64,000 bases of DNA. Origin: Notolepis coatsorum. Lineage: Eukaryota > Chordata > Actinopteri > Aulopiformes > Paralepididae. Numbering within the stretch: position 1 is the stretch's first letter; each line of letters opens with the position of its first letter. A model generated the notes under the pieces. It worked only from the letters and a program-made list of their open reading frames with translations. It was not told where the DNA came from and did no database searches. Location: NCBI GenBank assembly GCA_963971535.1, contig OZ020589.1, positions 89,650,683 through 89,714,682 of the forward strand, read 5' to 3'. Shown piece by piece: positions 20,546-32,390 of this stretch. The translations under genes and the position numbers were made by a program.

Positions 20546-23500
20546 ATGGAAGAAATCACTCAACTCACAGGGACGAATAGACAGTGCATAACCCATCAGA
20601 CTACATGTATCCTTCAGTGTGGCGGGCTTTGTGATGAAGCCACCGATTCCATTACTTCAATTGAGAGGTGGGAAAATATAAAGAATAAGGCACTGTTATG
20701 GAGCGGTCTTGACACGTTCGGAAACGTCCATGCAACTGTGGATTGGGATAAAGGTCCCGTCGGACAATGTATCCATAATACATGTAGGTTGACCTTATGG
20801 AATGCCAAGAAACTGGAACAGGCCAAGAAAAGACAGAAAAGACGAGAGGTTGATGAAAGCCAGTCAGTCTTCGTCTATGTCTGATGCAGCGTTTCAGTTA
20901 GCCGGTAATTACCGGTATTTGACCGTCAAAATCTGTTGAAGTCCGACATATTTAATCTCTCCGGTCATAATGTCCGGTGAAAATAATTCCCTCTAAGCAC
21001 AATTTGATTATTTGAATTGTATTAAAATAGGCTAAAATTAAATAGCCTATGCGATGAACGAAACAATCATTACATTTGTTTCATCGTTGCTTCACCAAGC
21101 AGCCGGTCTAATAATGACAACGCTGTGTCAGCGCAAGCTTGCTGCTGCTAGATTTGCGAGAAGCATGGAGCTGCAGACCCACAGAACCCGCCAGCTTTGC
21201 CGGCACAGTGCAGTACTCCAATTCAGCCATTGGCAATTCAGCTGTTGGGTGGGGGGCGCTGCTGAGCGGTCCCCAGACCGGACCAAAAAACACTGCTGCT
21301 CTGCGGGTCTGCAGCTCCATGCTTCTCGCAAATCTAGCAGCAGCAAGCTCGCGCTGACACACCGTTGTCATTATTAGACAGACCTGCTTGGTGAAGCAAC
21401 GATGAAACAAATGTAATGATTGTTTCGTTCATCGCATAGGCTATTTAATTTTAGCCTATTTTAATACAATTCAAATAATCAAATTGTGCTTAGAGGGAAT
21501 TATCTTCACCGGACATTATGACCAGCACCAAGTCGTTGGGAGGTGGAGATATACATCACGCAAACTCACGATAATGTTGCCGTCTCTCTCTGCCAAATTT
21601 CTCAGTTCTTCGCTTGATATAATTAATACAAATGTCCAATATAACGGAATTCGTTAGCTCATAAAAATTTGATTATAACAGACTGCTGTTTATTAATGTC
21701 GGGCAGACTGCCCACCGATGTGATTATAACAGACTGCTGTTTATTAATGTCGGGCAGACTGCCCACCGACACCTCAAGTCGGCAGCAGCACGAAGTCTCG
21801 AGGGACTTATTTTATTTGGAATATATTGACTGTATATAGGCAAAAGTAGCCTAGTTTTAAGTTAAAATATTATAAATGCTTTGAGGATGTCATTCTTTAT
21901 ATAGGCCTATCAATTGTTTTTAAGCTCAATAAACTCTGACCGGAATTTATCCCATTTCAGACCTGCAAAAAAAAATTCTAACGGAAACCCTGGTCTGATG
22001 TTTGTTCCCCAGCTGCGGCTCCAGCTGCCAAGCGGCTGAGACCGAGTCTTGGGCTGATACATGATAAAACCAAATGTGTCTGGTGCTGTAAGACAGAGTC
22101 GTCCAAGCACCCAGAATCAAAGCTGGTACTGATTTCGTACGATCACGCATGGGCAGCTTTCAAGAGCCACAAGGTGGCCCTGGAAGACCAGAGAATGCGA
22201 GACAGAATCAACTGTCTGATTGATTATGCAGCTGATCAGCCCTATGCACTTGAAATCAGATATCACCTCAAATGCTGGTTGAAATGTGCGTAATTACCAG
22301 AAAATGAGTGAAGATGACAAACTCCCACACATGCACAATGTCACTCTCCGTGAGGCTCAGACTATCTTCTTTGACCACATCAGAACAGTTATCTTTGAGG
22401 AACATGAGCTGAGATCACTGCAGAGTCTCCTCCGAGACTACAGCTCTATAATTTCTCTGTATGGATTCCCAACATCCGGGGTCAAGTCATCTTACATCAA
22501 AGACATCCTGACCCGGGAGTTTGAGAGCAAGATTGGCTTCCACTCCCGCCCTCAGAGGAGCCATAGCGATCTAGTCTATGACACGTCTGGGGGTGGTTCA
22601 TATGTCGAAGCAGCACTCTCCTCCATCGGTGTCAGCAGTGAGCAACTGGTACGTAATGTGGCTGACCGTCTCAGGGATGACATCAAGTCAGTCAAACTTG
22701 TCCCATGGCCACCGAGGGTCGAGGAGCTAGAAGAGGAGGAAGAACTTTCGCCTCTCATGGTGCAGCTGCTATCTGCTTTGCGGGGGAAGAAGGGGTAGAT
22801 CTGACTCCAAGCACACACTCTCTCACCTCTCTCATAACACAGTACGTCATAAAGCGACCCACCACTACCGCCATCAATGCCACTGTCACCCTTCATGGGA
22901 TGACTCGAAACAAGGAGCTTGTTGACTCTTACTACAAGCTGGGCATGGGGATAAGCTACCAGAATGTGCTTCTCCTGCGTGATGTCTGGACCATGCATGA
23001 CCTTGAGCGGTGTTCGGTGTGTCCTGGCGGGATCGCTGAGGGAGAACCAAGCATCAGTATCATTGACAATGACGACTTTCTCAATGACACCTTGACAGGA
23101 GGGGGTACTGCACACCGCTGTAACTGGATGTTTCTGCAACGTCTAGAATGTCATGTACAGGACTATGAGGCAAACATCCAGGTTGAGCATGCGTGCATAA
23201 AAGATGCCAAGATTGTGTCGCAGGCACTGACTGAGATGCAGGCAGTTATGCCGTATAGTACCATCAAGCGCGGTGAGCCTCCCATCCGCCCTAAGCCCAC
23301 TATGTTCTCATTAAGTACAGAGCCTCAGCGCAAGCGGAGTATTATTCATGCCCTTGCTCGTGCAGATACAAATGGTGATCGCCCTGCTGCACTTGAGCAG
23401 ACTATCCCTTCATACAATGGGTTTCACGCTGGCTTGAATATGGAGCAGAGGAAGAGCAAGGCTTATTTTCATACATCTTACAATAAACCGCCCAACAAGT

Positions 23501-25104
23501 CAGTTGTGAATGACATCATGGAGAAGCTGTCTACCATCATCGCCACTAAGCACATGCCCTTCGCCTTCTTAGTGGGAGATCATCCTGTGTACGTCCTCAT
23601 CACTCTGCTCAAGGCCGAGAACCCAAACAAGTTCCATGACATTGTACCCTTTCTTGGTCCCTTCCATACACAGTGTGTGATGATGAGCACTATCTACAAG
23701 CGCTACAAGGGGAGTGAGCTAGGAGATGTACTTGTGGCAAGAGGAGTTATTGCAGAGGGCTCCGTCGACCGTGCATTGAAAGGCAAGCATTACAAGAGGG
23801 GGCTGCGTTGCTTGAGGCTCATCTATGAGGCACTCATGAGTCAGCTGGTAAAGGGGAGGCTCATGCCCAACCTGGCTGATGAGACAAGGGAGAACCTTGA
23901 GATTCTGAGAGATACGAGTCTCTCCCAAGAACCCCATGCAGCTGCACATGCGGCACTGGAGGATGATACTGATCTCGAGAGCCTCATCACCAATTTATTC
24001 ACCCAGGTGGAGGCCAGTGACATGGCGGACTACTGGAGGGACTTCCTGTCTATGACAGATGCACTAATGCAGAATGTGCATGCAGTACATATCTGCAACT
24101 GGGATGAGTATGTCAGCTCTCTGCGTGCCATGCTGCCATGGATGGTAGTGTACGACAACAATAGGTATGGAAGGTGGCTGCCTGACTTCTGGGCAATGCT
24201 GACAGCTCTCCCTGCTGATCAGGTCACCTTCCTTCGTACTGACTTCACTCAGTCCATCACAGGCAACCCCTACTCCAACATGGCCTGGGACATGTGGATC
24301 GAGTGTACAATGAACAAGGGCAGCCAAATGAAGTCTGGCTGGCTCTCCATCCTCCAGAATGAGAAGCAGCTGCTGGTGCACTCCAGAAATGTGAACAATT
24401 TGGCCAAGATCCGGGTGGCTCACAATGCCCTAGCCACACACAAAAAAGCCAAGAGGAAGCACATAGAATGTGGTCCGAAAAGGATGAGAGAAGATGAGTA
24501 GCGCGTGCAGGACCTGGTCGCATGCATGCATGAGTTTGATTCCTTCCCATTTGATCCAGCCTCACCCACCCTCCGCACCCTACAGTCAGCCATGCCTGCC
24601 TCTGATGAACTCATCGCGGACTTCAACTCAGCCTATGCTGTGGGAGAGGAGAAGTTGACCAGCTTCTTGCGAGACCGAGTATTCAGTAAGAAAACCTCCC
24701 TCCATGCACCTGTCCCTCTGAGCAAACGCTTGACATTTGCCAAGCAGCCCTGCATGGAGAAGCCCGGGGAGGAACTCAAAGCAAGAGCTGCTGAGATGGA
24801 GCGGAGTGCTCTCAAGGCAGTGATCGACCTGGTTGAGGTCAGTCAACTTCTGAATCTCTCCGAGTTGCTGGAACATCGTGTTGTCGAGGAATGTGTGGCC
24901 TTATTCAACTCCAATGGCACATATAGGAAGACACAGAAGAACAAGCTCATTCAGAAGCTCTCTCTCCAATCTGTAGATCTGCAAGAACCCTACACCGCGC
25001 TTGTCGACATGGGCATGATCTGGAGGATGGCAAGATTAGTTTACCTTCAATGGAGAAGTGCATTAAATAATTGTAATGCAAAAAAGGTGTCCTCCGTTCT
25101 TTAA
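20546..25104 (+). pseudogene. Academ-like transposase gene, broken copy lacking the nuclease module
   Basis: A first exon (20546-20884) starts MEEITQLTGTNRQC and holds zinc-finger 1 (C-x3-C in LQCGGLC, H-x2-C in IHNTC). An intron with a large foldback follows, then an acceptor tttgttccccag at 22001-22012. The second exon has finger 2 (CVWCC at about 22065, YHLKCWLK at about 22258) and the transposase-like core. Motifs shared with the gene at 59.2 kb include IDNDDFLNDTL with GTAHR, LGPFHTQC, and GKHYKRGLRCLRLIYEAL. Frame changes near 22275 and 22790 cancel each other, and one in-frame TAG sits at 24499. The frame ends just after LVDMGMIWRM, which aligns with the first strand of the nuclease domain. 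The family call is inference from domain order. Confidence 0.65.
20963..21523. repeat. Large foldback: about 218-bp arms, 124-bp loop
   Basis: Arms 20963-21180 and 21305-21523 are nearly identical reverse complements, from ggtcataatgtccggtga to gagctgcagaccc. The structure lies inside the first intron of the Academ-like pseudogene. Two overlapping frames of about 100 codons on opposite strands merely reflect the palindrome. It may be a foldback element or an inverted duplication. Confidence 0.9.
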
Positions 25105-25289
25105 TTTTAGCATTGTCTATCGCAGAACACATTCCATTGTGGGCAGAGTGTATGCTTGGTTTCATTCCAGCCTTGCCTAAAAACCAGCTGATGATTTCAC
25201 TAATTGGCTCACCTCTTCAACTAACTCACCTGGTGCAATGTATAGTTAAAATGAAAACTTGGCCCAGGATGGAATGAGTTTGAAACCCC

Positions 25290-25476
25290 TGGTCTATCCC
25301 TTTCAAAAAAATATTTACTCTTACTTTTTAGTACTTAAGTACATTTAAAAGTAGGACTTTTTGACTTTTACTCAAGTGTGTTTTTAGCCAGATACTTTGA
25401 CTTTTACTTGAGTCAGATTTTGAGACAGTACCCATACTTTCACTTAAGTATAATTTCTGGGTACTTTTTACACCCC
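25290..25476 (-). mobile_element. Remnant of a hAT MITE (tactttttacacccctg end)
   Basis: The segment has repeated ttttacttgagt and acttttactcaagt words and ends gtactttttacacccctg. These are the hallmarks of a common fish hAT MITE. The other end is not clear. Confidence 0.55.
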
Positions 25477-25596
25477 TGCAATTTAGCAATACAATTTAAA
25501 AAGTTATAGCCCTGCAAAGAAGGGGAACTTCTCCATAGACAAATAGAGCTGGCAGAGGATGGTATAAGGATGTACATAAGTGTGGCAGAGAAAGGG
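25477..25596. mobile_element. 3' fragment of the piggyBac-like subfamily 2
   Basis: It matches 31868-31984 and 57640-57697, including agttatagccctgcaaag and ttctccatagacaaatag, and ends at aaaggg followed by TTAA at 25597-25600. Confidence 0.7.
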
Positions 25597-25618
25597 TTAA
25601 AAGTTACATTTTCGCTCT

Positions 25619-25745
25619 ACTATATGGTGGCCATCTTGGATTTCTGGGTCAAATTGATGTCATAGAGTCAAACTGATCGTCATGGTTGACTTACACAAAA
25701 AAAATTATTCATACATTATTCTAGGTGCTCTGGATCAAAAGTTAT
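25619..25745 (+). repeat. Repeat R, copy 2, left part
   Basis: This is the inverted partner of 18695-18830. The sequence runs from ggtggccatcttggatt to tggatcaaaagttat, where the DIRS element begins. The right part resumes at 30398. Confidence 0.75.
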
Positions 25746-27309
25746 ATTATCGTACTTGGCCATCGCGTCCCGCTCTTAAGCCTATCGAGATATACCCTAT
25801 CTCATGTACCTATTGTACTCCATCAACGAAAAAACAAGTACACCCACACCTGCCGGGTGCCGCCCCTATGGAGGCGTAGCCTATAAGACAGTAGGCATGG
25901 TCACCAAACACTCTTCCTCTATTTTCGTTTCCATCATAACGGTCGCAGTGCACCTTATGTAACTAGTAGTTATGAAAAGATCAGAGAAATTGTGTAATGT
26001 TGAATGCTTACCGGAGGTTTGCTTACCCCTGGAATCTTCGGGGCATGTTTCAGCGACACGTCGGGCCTATGTTGATGTTTCCTCGTCTGACGGCAGCAGG
26101 CCAAAGGAGCAGCGTACAAGGTTTGGCTATCGAGCCGGCTTGTACAAAGGTAGGCCCCGTGTCATCAGGAATTAATGTCTGTATTGGTAATGCTGTGGAG
26201 TATGTTGCGGCGCCAGGGCCGGGGTGGCTTGGTGAACGTTCCACTGCTGTGGAAGTTTTCCTGGCGATCCTGGAGCATGCTGCTAACGCTAATGCTGCTA
26301 ATGCTACTGCTAATGCTAATGTTGATGCTGAAATGGGTCGTTGTTCTAATATTCCCCGCCGCGGGATACCGCTTTTCCCTCTTGCCCGTTGATGAAGGTC
26401 AGTCGGTTGCTAATGTGGGGGGTTTCGCTGAGTCTTATTTACCTTTTTTACGGGTAAAAGGGCTAACAACAGGGTGCAGGCCGGGTGTACCGTGGCTACG
26501 TAGCCAGGTAGCTTTGTTCCTGTGCCCCGGCGGGGATGAACGATGTCCCACCCGGCCGATGCTTGAGAGCAAATCGGCTCGGAGGGTGGCAGTATGGACG
26601 GATGAGTGGTATACTGCTGCAGGATGGTTTGTAGCGGTGGCCAGTGTTATGGCTCAGCTGGCTAGTTTCCTATCCACATTGGCGTCGGGTAGTGGGGCTA
26701 TGGGTCCAGCCGACATTGTAAACATGTTGCATGTTTGTGGTGTTATAGAGATCTTGACTCAGTCGCAAGCTATAACTGCGGGGAGGATTAGGATGGTATC
26801 AACGTTTGTCGTTAGGCATGTTTGGTTGGAGCACTCTCCTCTTGGGGAAGAGGATAGGTTCTCTCTCCTCACGACTCCTTTTTCCACGGAAAGTCTTTTT
26901 GGTCATTCTGTGGAGGCGCAGGCGGTTGTTGATCTGGGTCCCACATCGCCTCACGCTGTGCAGCCAGAGGTGAGAGCACGGCCTCGTCAACGACTGTGGC
27001 GAGGCCCTCGACAGGCGGCCATGTTTCCCCCGCCAGTGGTGCCCTGGGCGGAGAGTCAACAGGGATCCACAAGGCCGACAGCCTTGGCGGCCGAGGGATC
27101 GGCCATTTTGGGTGTATGCGGCTTGGATAAAACAAGCCGTTGTCATTCTGCCGCGAGCAGCCCGCTCCCCGTTCAATCCTCTCTCTGTTACCCACGGAAG
27201 CGGGGCTCTGATCGTTTTCCTTTGGCTGCGGGCCGCAAACCTTCTTTGAAGCGCATGCGGCCCCATTCTTCACTTCTCATGGGGACAGGTTCTATTCTAT
27301 CTCGACGAC

Positions 27310-28558
27310 ATTCTACTCCTCAGTCGTTCGGAGGAGGTTGCCAGGTCTCATACCAGGCTGGTGGTGGAATTCCTCACCAGACTGGGTTTTGCTGTGAACT
27401 GGAAGAAGAGTACACCTCTTCCCAGTCAACAGGTGGAGTACTTGGGCTTGACGCTGAGGTCAAGGCCCATGATTGTAACCCTCTCGGAGCAGCGGAGGGT
27501 GTCTATCCTTCACGCGCTCAGGGGTTTCCGTCTGGGAGGGACGGTCACGGCGCTGCAAGAGATGCGTCTGCTCGGTATGATGGCATCTGCTCACACGGTG
27601 GTTCCTCTTGGCCTCCTCTTCATGAGGAGGATACAGAGGTGGTTTTCCTCTATGGGAATAGATCCGGTGAGGGACAAACGGAAAACGGTTGACGGTTCCT
27701 TTGTCGATATGGGGAGATCTCGCCCATTGGAGGAGGCTGGGTATCCTCACCATTGGGGTCCCCATGGGCGGCAGGCGCTCACACGTCACGGTCTTCACCG
27801 ACGCCTCTCTCACGGGTTGGGGAGGGACGTGTCGGACCCACGCAGTGGGGGGCAGCTGGACGAAGGTTCATGCTGGCCCGCCTACCCCGCACATCAATGT
27901 GTTGGAATTGAAGGCGGTCCTCCTGGTCCTCAAACGGTTCGACCACCTGGTGGTAGGCGAGCACGTTTTGGTCAGGACGGACAGTATGACGGCAGCAGCG
28001 TATATCAACAGGCAGGGTGGGACTCGTTCCATCCGCCTGCACCGGGCGGCGGTCAAACTTTGGTTATGGGCATCTCGCAGGCTGCGCAGTCTGAGGGCGG
28101 TCCACATCCCTGGTGCAGAGAATGTGGGCGCGGATATGATGTCTCTGGGTGGTCCTCGTTACGACGAGTGGGAACTCCGCCCCGACATAGTCAGACAAAG
28201 CCGACGCTCTCACAAGTGCCCCTTGTGGTTCTCGGTCAGTCGAGCAGATCATCCCCCCTTGGGGGTGGATGCCTTCTCGATCTTTCCATGGCCGCCCGGT
28301 CTTCTGTACGCCTTTCCTCCTGTACAGCTGTTGGGTCAGCTGTTGGAGCGGATACGGAGGGAGCGCAGGACGGTGGTCCTGGTCGCGCCGGACCGGGGCA
28401 CAGCAGTATGGTTCCCGGTCTTGATCCAGCTACTGGTCGCTCCACCTTGGGTTATTCCTTGGTCGGCGACGGCCCTCTCGCAGCAAAACGGGTCACTGTT
28501 CCAGTACCCGGTGTTGGGCCAACGCCTGTTGGTGTGGCTGGTGGGAGGGTGAGTCTGG
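27310..28558 (+). pseudogene. DIRS reverse transcriptase/RNase H region (fossil)
   Basis: Readable motifs include the tail of the reverse transcriptase (RLGFAVNWKKSTPLPSQQ with VEYLGL). An RNase H region follows, with FTDASLTGWGGTCRTHAVGG, INVLELKAVLLVLKRF and VRTDSMTAAAYINRQGG. This order is the DIRS order, and RNase H lies directly before the recombinase. The copy is broken. Confidence 0.8.
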
Positions 28559-28579
28559 AGAGGATGGACCCTTCTGTGG

Positions 28580-29594
28580 TTGATACCATCCGGAATGCGC
28601 ATGCTCCCTCCACTGTTGCGCTTTATGCGGGCAGATGGCGTATGTTCCAAGAGTGGTGTAAGGCGGGGGGCTGGGACCCAGTCTCCTGCCCCCTGGATGC
28701 TGTCCTTGGTTATCTCCAGTCTCTCCTTGGTAGACTGTCGGCTTCGACGGTGAGGGTATATGCGGCAGCTATATCCTCCTATCATGAGGGGTTTGAGGGA
28801 AATGTCTTGTTCAGCCACCCTCTTGTGAAGCGTTTCCTGTTTGGCGCTCGACGCGTTAAGCCGGTGCAACGCTCTTTGGCTCCGACTTGGGATCTTCAAT
28901 TGGTCCTCGTCGGTTGTCCTTGGCCCCGTTTGAGCCGCTCGAGCAGGCGCCGTTGGGACTGCTGTCTTTCAAGACCGCGTTCTTACTGGCTGTCACCTCC
29001 GCTAAACGCGTGAGTGAGCTCTGTGCTCTTTCGGTACGTCCAGAGTGCCTGTCTTTTCGTTCCGATTGCGGTGCCACTCTGCGGCCTAATCCTGCTTTCA
29101 TGCCTAAGAATATCCGGAGTTCCTTCCGCTCCAGGGATATTGTGGTTCAGGCGTTTCGTCCGCCTCCTCACACTAGTGAGCTGGATGCGGGCCTTCACCT
29201 GTCATGTCCGGTTCGTGCTTTGGGAATTTACCTCAGCCGTACTCAGGACCTCAGGGTTACCGATCAGCTTTTTGTCTGTCACGGTGGTTCTCGTGCGGGT
29301 AAGGAACTATCGAAGCAGCGCCTGTCCCATTGGTTGTGCGAGGGCATTGCCCTCTGCTACACGTTGGCTGGGCTGGTTCCCCCTGGGGGCGTCAGGGTGC
29401 ACTCCACTCGTGGGGTGGCTGCCTCTGCCGCTCTCCTGGGTGGGGCCTCGGTGGAGGACATCTGTGCTGCAGCTTCATGGTCCTCCCCGGGCCCCTTTGT
29501 AAGGTTTTACCTCATGGACATGACCAGGGGTTCTGTCTCCCAGGCGGTTCTGGGGTCTGTGGCCTTTCCTGCTTCCCGTCCTTTGGTAGGGTAG
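28580..29594 (+). pseudogene. DIRS tyrosine recombinase region (fossil)
   Basis: An N-terminal SAM-like segment (HAPSTVALYAGRWRMFQEWC) is followed by a catalytic part that includes VHSTRGVAASAALLGG and ASWSSPGPFVRFYL. These match the family's H-x-x-R and final tyrosine boxes. DIRS elements use this enzyme instead of an integrase. The region belongs to a broken element. Confidence 0.8.
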
Positions 29595-29945
29595 CAGGAG
29601 TGTGTGGGTATGGGCCACAGTGTGTTAGGTCACACGTGGTTCCGCCTGTGCTGTGTGTTCAAGGGGTTCTAGTTCCCTCTTGCTCGCACTCAGGTGGAGT
29701 TGACTGCGCCCCCCCTTCATTAGGAAGGATGGGGTGACGGGGCTCCCCAACCCCTTGATGTGGGCTTACGGGTCCTCGGGGGGTACATTTGTCGGGCCTC
29801 GCGTCCGCTCTACCCCATATCTCGATAGGCTTAAGAGCGGGACGCGATGGCCAAGTACGATAATATAACGAAAGGTTATGTATATAACCTAGTTATATGA
29901 GTATTGGCTAAGCGTCCCGTTCTTAAGCGGCCCCGAGTTCCCTTT

Positions 29946-30166
29946 TTTTTTTTTTTTTTTTTTTACTTAATTTTTTAGCGTTTATCGCTTTTCTGGTCAA
30001 GCATGACCGACAGAAACAGGTTGAAATGGGATGTAGAGCAGGGGAAGACATTCTGAGAAATGACGGCGGGTCCGGGAATCGAACTCGTGTCCCCCAGATC
30101 CGTGACGAGCAGAAATAGCGCCGAGATATGCGGTGAGCTACGGGAGCTCCCCCCCTGAGTTCCCTT
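29946..30166 (-). mobile_element. tRNA-derived SINE inside the DIRS element
   Basis: Read on the minus strand it starts ggagctcccgtagctcacc, has a box-B-like gagttcgattcccgg, and ends in a poly-A tract. Here that tract appears as the T run at 29942-29963. The word gagttccctttt occurs on both sides (about 29934 and 30167), which is the target duplication. The head differs from the other two SINE families in the window. Confidence 0.8.
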
Positions 30167-30397
30167 TTGAGGGATCTTTTACTGGAAACAAGATTTTGGC
30201 GAGGAAGAGTGTTTGGTGACCATGCCTACTGTCTTATAGGCTACGCCTCCATAGGGGCGGGACCCGGCAGGTGTGGGTGTACTTGTTTTTTCGTTGATGG
30301 AGTACAATAGGTACATGAGATAGGGTATATCTCGATAGGCTTAAGAGCGGGACGCTTAGCCAGTACTCTTATAACTAGGTTATATACATAACCTTTC

Positions 30398-30590
30398 GTT
30401 AATTTTTCAAGATGGCGTCAGCAGGTATTTTAGATTTGGCCATCCAACAAAAAATGCCGGGATTTTTGGGAGGGACACGGGGGCTAAATATTTTATAAAA
30501 AGGTCCATTGAAGTCAAATCAATCGTCAAAACATCTTAGCCAGAGAATGGTCACGGAATTTTGGTTCTTGACCCAACTAAACTAATCTAT
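30398..30590 (+). repeat. Repeat R, copy 2, right part
   Basis: This continues 25619-25745 after the DIRS insertion, from tttttcaagatggcgtcagc to ggttcttgacccaac. It is the inverse of 18520-18694. Confidence 0.75.
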
Positions 30591-31063
30591 AATGTTTAGT
30601 AAAAATAATGGCTCAGAACTCAAATCTGTTGATATTTAAAACATAGGACTTTATAACTCTAGAACTACTAGGAATGTGATCAGAGTGTGTCTGACTCTCA
30701 CCTAAACTGCAGGGACTATAACATATGACATATATCACGTCGGTTATGGTACTTTGTGTATACTGCATCTGTGTATACTGTATACTTTACTTACTCATAG
30801 TATACATTTAGATTCTAGTGTTTATTTGCATATTTATTGTAATGTATAATATAACTGATAGGGCATACTACAGACCCTCATCTGCACATTTGATCACACT
30901 GCCTACTTGCTCATATGCATATATTCAGAGTTAAAAGCGGCATGTCTTGCTATTCCTTTCACTATTTGGGCAACTTTACACAATTCCTGTGAGTCTCTGG
31001 AACACATCTGTAAAGTTGTTTTCAAAAAGATTCATTGTTCATTGATCATCATTCATTCATTAA

Positions 31064-31984
31064 CACTTTGACTGCCATGAAACGTGTTTTGACGTCATTG
31101 CTGGCCATGCTCAAGTTGCCGGGGGACGCTGTACAGCGTCCTTATATCAATATTTCAAAAATCTGCGATCGGATTCATATGTCCCCTCCGCTGGCCTGAG
31201 ATCCACCAGCAGGACCCACTGAGCTCTCTGGCGGTTCAGGAGCGCCATCTGGTGGCCGATCGGCGCAATCGTTTTAACAGGAAGTGGCATAGAGGTTGTG
31301 CTACGTCCCGCGACTCTGGCTCGTCACGCTACACAGTGATCGATTGCCAATAACTCGATAAACAACATGATTTGGACGTATATACCATTATACAAGCTGG
31401 AGATGGACCGGGTAAATTTACATCCCATAATGATAAGATTTCAACTCTACGATGATCGCCCAACGGCGCGCGGAGACTGGGGTGAGTTTCAGCGTGTAAC
31501 GTTACCGTCTTCGATACTAACTGCTATTATCAACATTTGACCCACATTAGATGATTGGTATAACGCTGCCCACGGAATTATAAACGGCCCCTAGCCCATC
31601 CGGTCAACATCAGATGACGTGTAGTAACTTCTAGAAGTACGTCTAGTTGTAATTTTTTATATCGCGCTGATTGCCATAAAACTGTATTGCATCATCAATA
31701 TAATGTATTTGGGGCTATAGATCACGTTCTGGAGAAAGCTGCAGAAAGAGATGAAAACATACTTATACATTAGACCATACTTTACTATGAATATGTGAAT
31801 GAAAAAGTTTAACGTTGCTACACAATGAACAATACATATAGGACTTTGAATGGGCCCTAATAATGGCAATGTAGCAATAGAATTTAAAAAGTTATAGCCC
31901 TGCAAAGAAGGGGACTTTCTCCATAGACAAATAGCGCTGGCAATCTATGGTATATCATGAATTTAACCTTAGGCAACCAAAGTG
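31064..31984 (+). mobile_element. piggyBac-like TTAA element (subfamily 2)
   Basis: TTAA flanks it at 31060-31063 and 31985-31988. The ends are cactttgactgccatgaa and gcaaccaaagtg. It carries a short frame starting MIWTYIPLYKLEMDR at 31369 that runs to a splice-donor-like ggtgagtttcagcg at 31480-31493. The same arrangement is seen in the copies at 46904-49048 and 56823-57698. Confidence 0.8.
31369..31481 (+). pseudogene. Conserved first-exon-like frame of the TTAA element
   Basis: The frame reads MIWTYIPLYKLEMDR, then LHPIMIRFQLYDDRPTARGD and WGEF, and meets ggtgagtttc. The copy at 57149 reads MIWTYLLYNLEMDRIFQHPI and RRGSYGEFQ before the same donor. A likely reading is the 5' exon of the parent piggyBac-type transposase gene kept in deleted copies. 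No DDE domain is present. Confidence 0.4.
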
Positions 31985-32355
31985 TTAAAGTACTCTAAAG
32001 CAGCATTTTTCCACTTCAAGATTTCAAGCTGAGCTCCGCCCATAAGCGCTTTGAGTGACAGTCACCCACAGTCTGCACTAGCAGACAGAGAGAGATATAG
32101 AGAGATTGAGGGGGATACTAATTAATTTCGCCGCGGGGGGCATAATCCCATGGAACAATGCATTGGTAACTTGTTTCAAATGACAATATATACCCCTGTG
32201 AATATTATTGCACGGATCGGAATACGGGCATGCGCATGGGTGCGTGCGCAACGATATTTTGACAGTGATATGCCACTGGAGAAGCTCCAGCCCCCCGTGC
32301 GCACACACATTTACACACTCCCGCGGTCAGGAGGTTGTGTGTAAATGCTTGTGTC

Positions 32356-32390
<35 letters not shown>

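Larger units (their letters stand above)
25746..30397 (+). mobile_element. DIRS-type tyrosine-recombinase retroelement (fossil)
   Basis: The left terminal region (25750-25900) and the right terminal region (about 30200-30397) are inverted copies. They share tcccgctcttaagcctatcg and acctgccgggtg words. A region at 29810-29930 repeats the end sequence in the way DIRS internal complementary regions do. Inside are a probable gag-like region, a reverse transcriptase-RNase H region and a tyrosine recombinase region. The element is broken, with several breaks, and was inserted in repeat R. It also carries a SINE (29946-30166). It is not very old, since the terminal arms are still close to each other. 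Confidence 0.8.

Noticed and set aside
21054-21410. Two overlapping frames of about 100 codons on opposite strands
   Set aside because: They are a by-product of the foldback, where each strand encodes the same words.
26175-27692. A 505-codon frame as a host gene
   Set aside because: It lies within the DIRS element and has low-complexity leucine and alanine runs; only retroelement parts are recognisable around it.
30060-30160. Possible tRNA gene on the minus strand
   Set aside because: Head of the SINE in the DIRS element, followed by a SINE body and poly-A.
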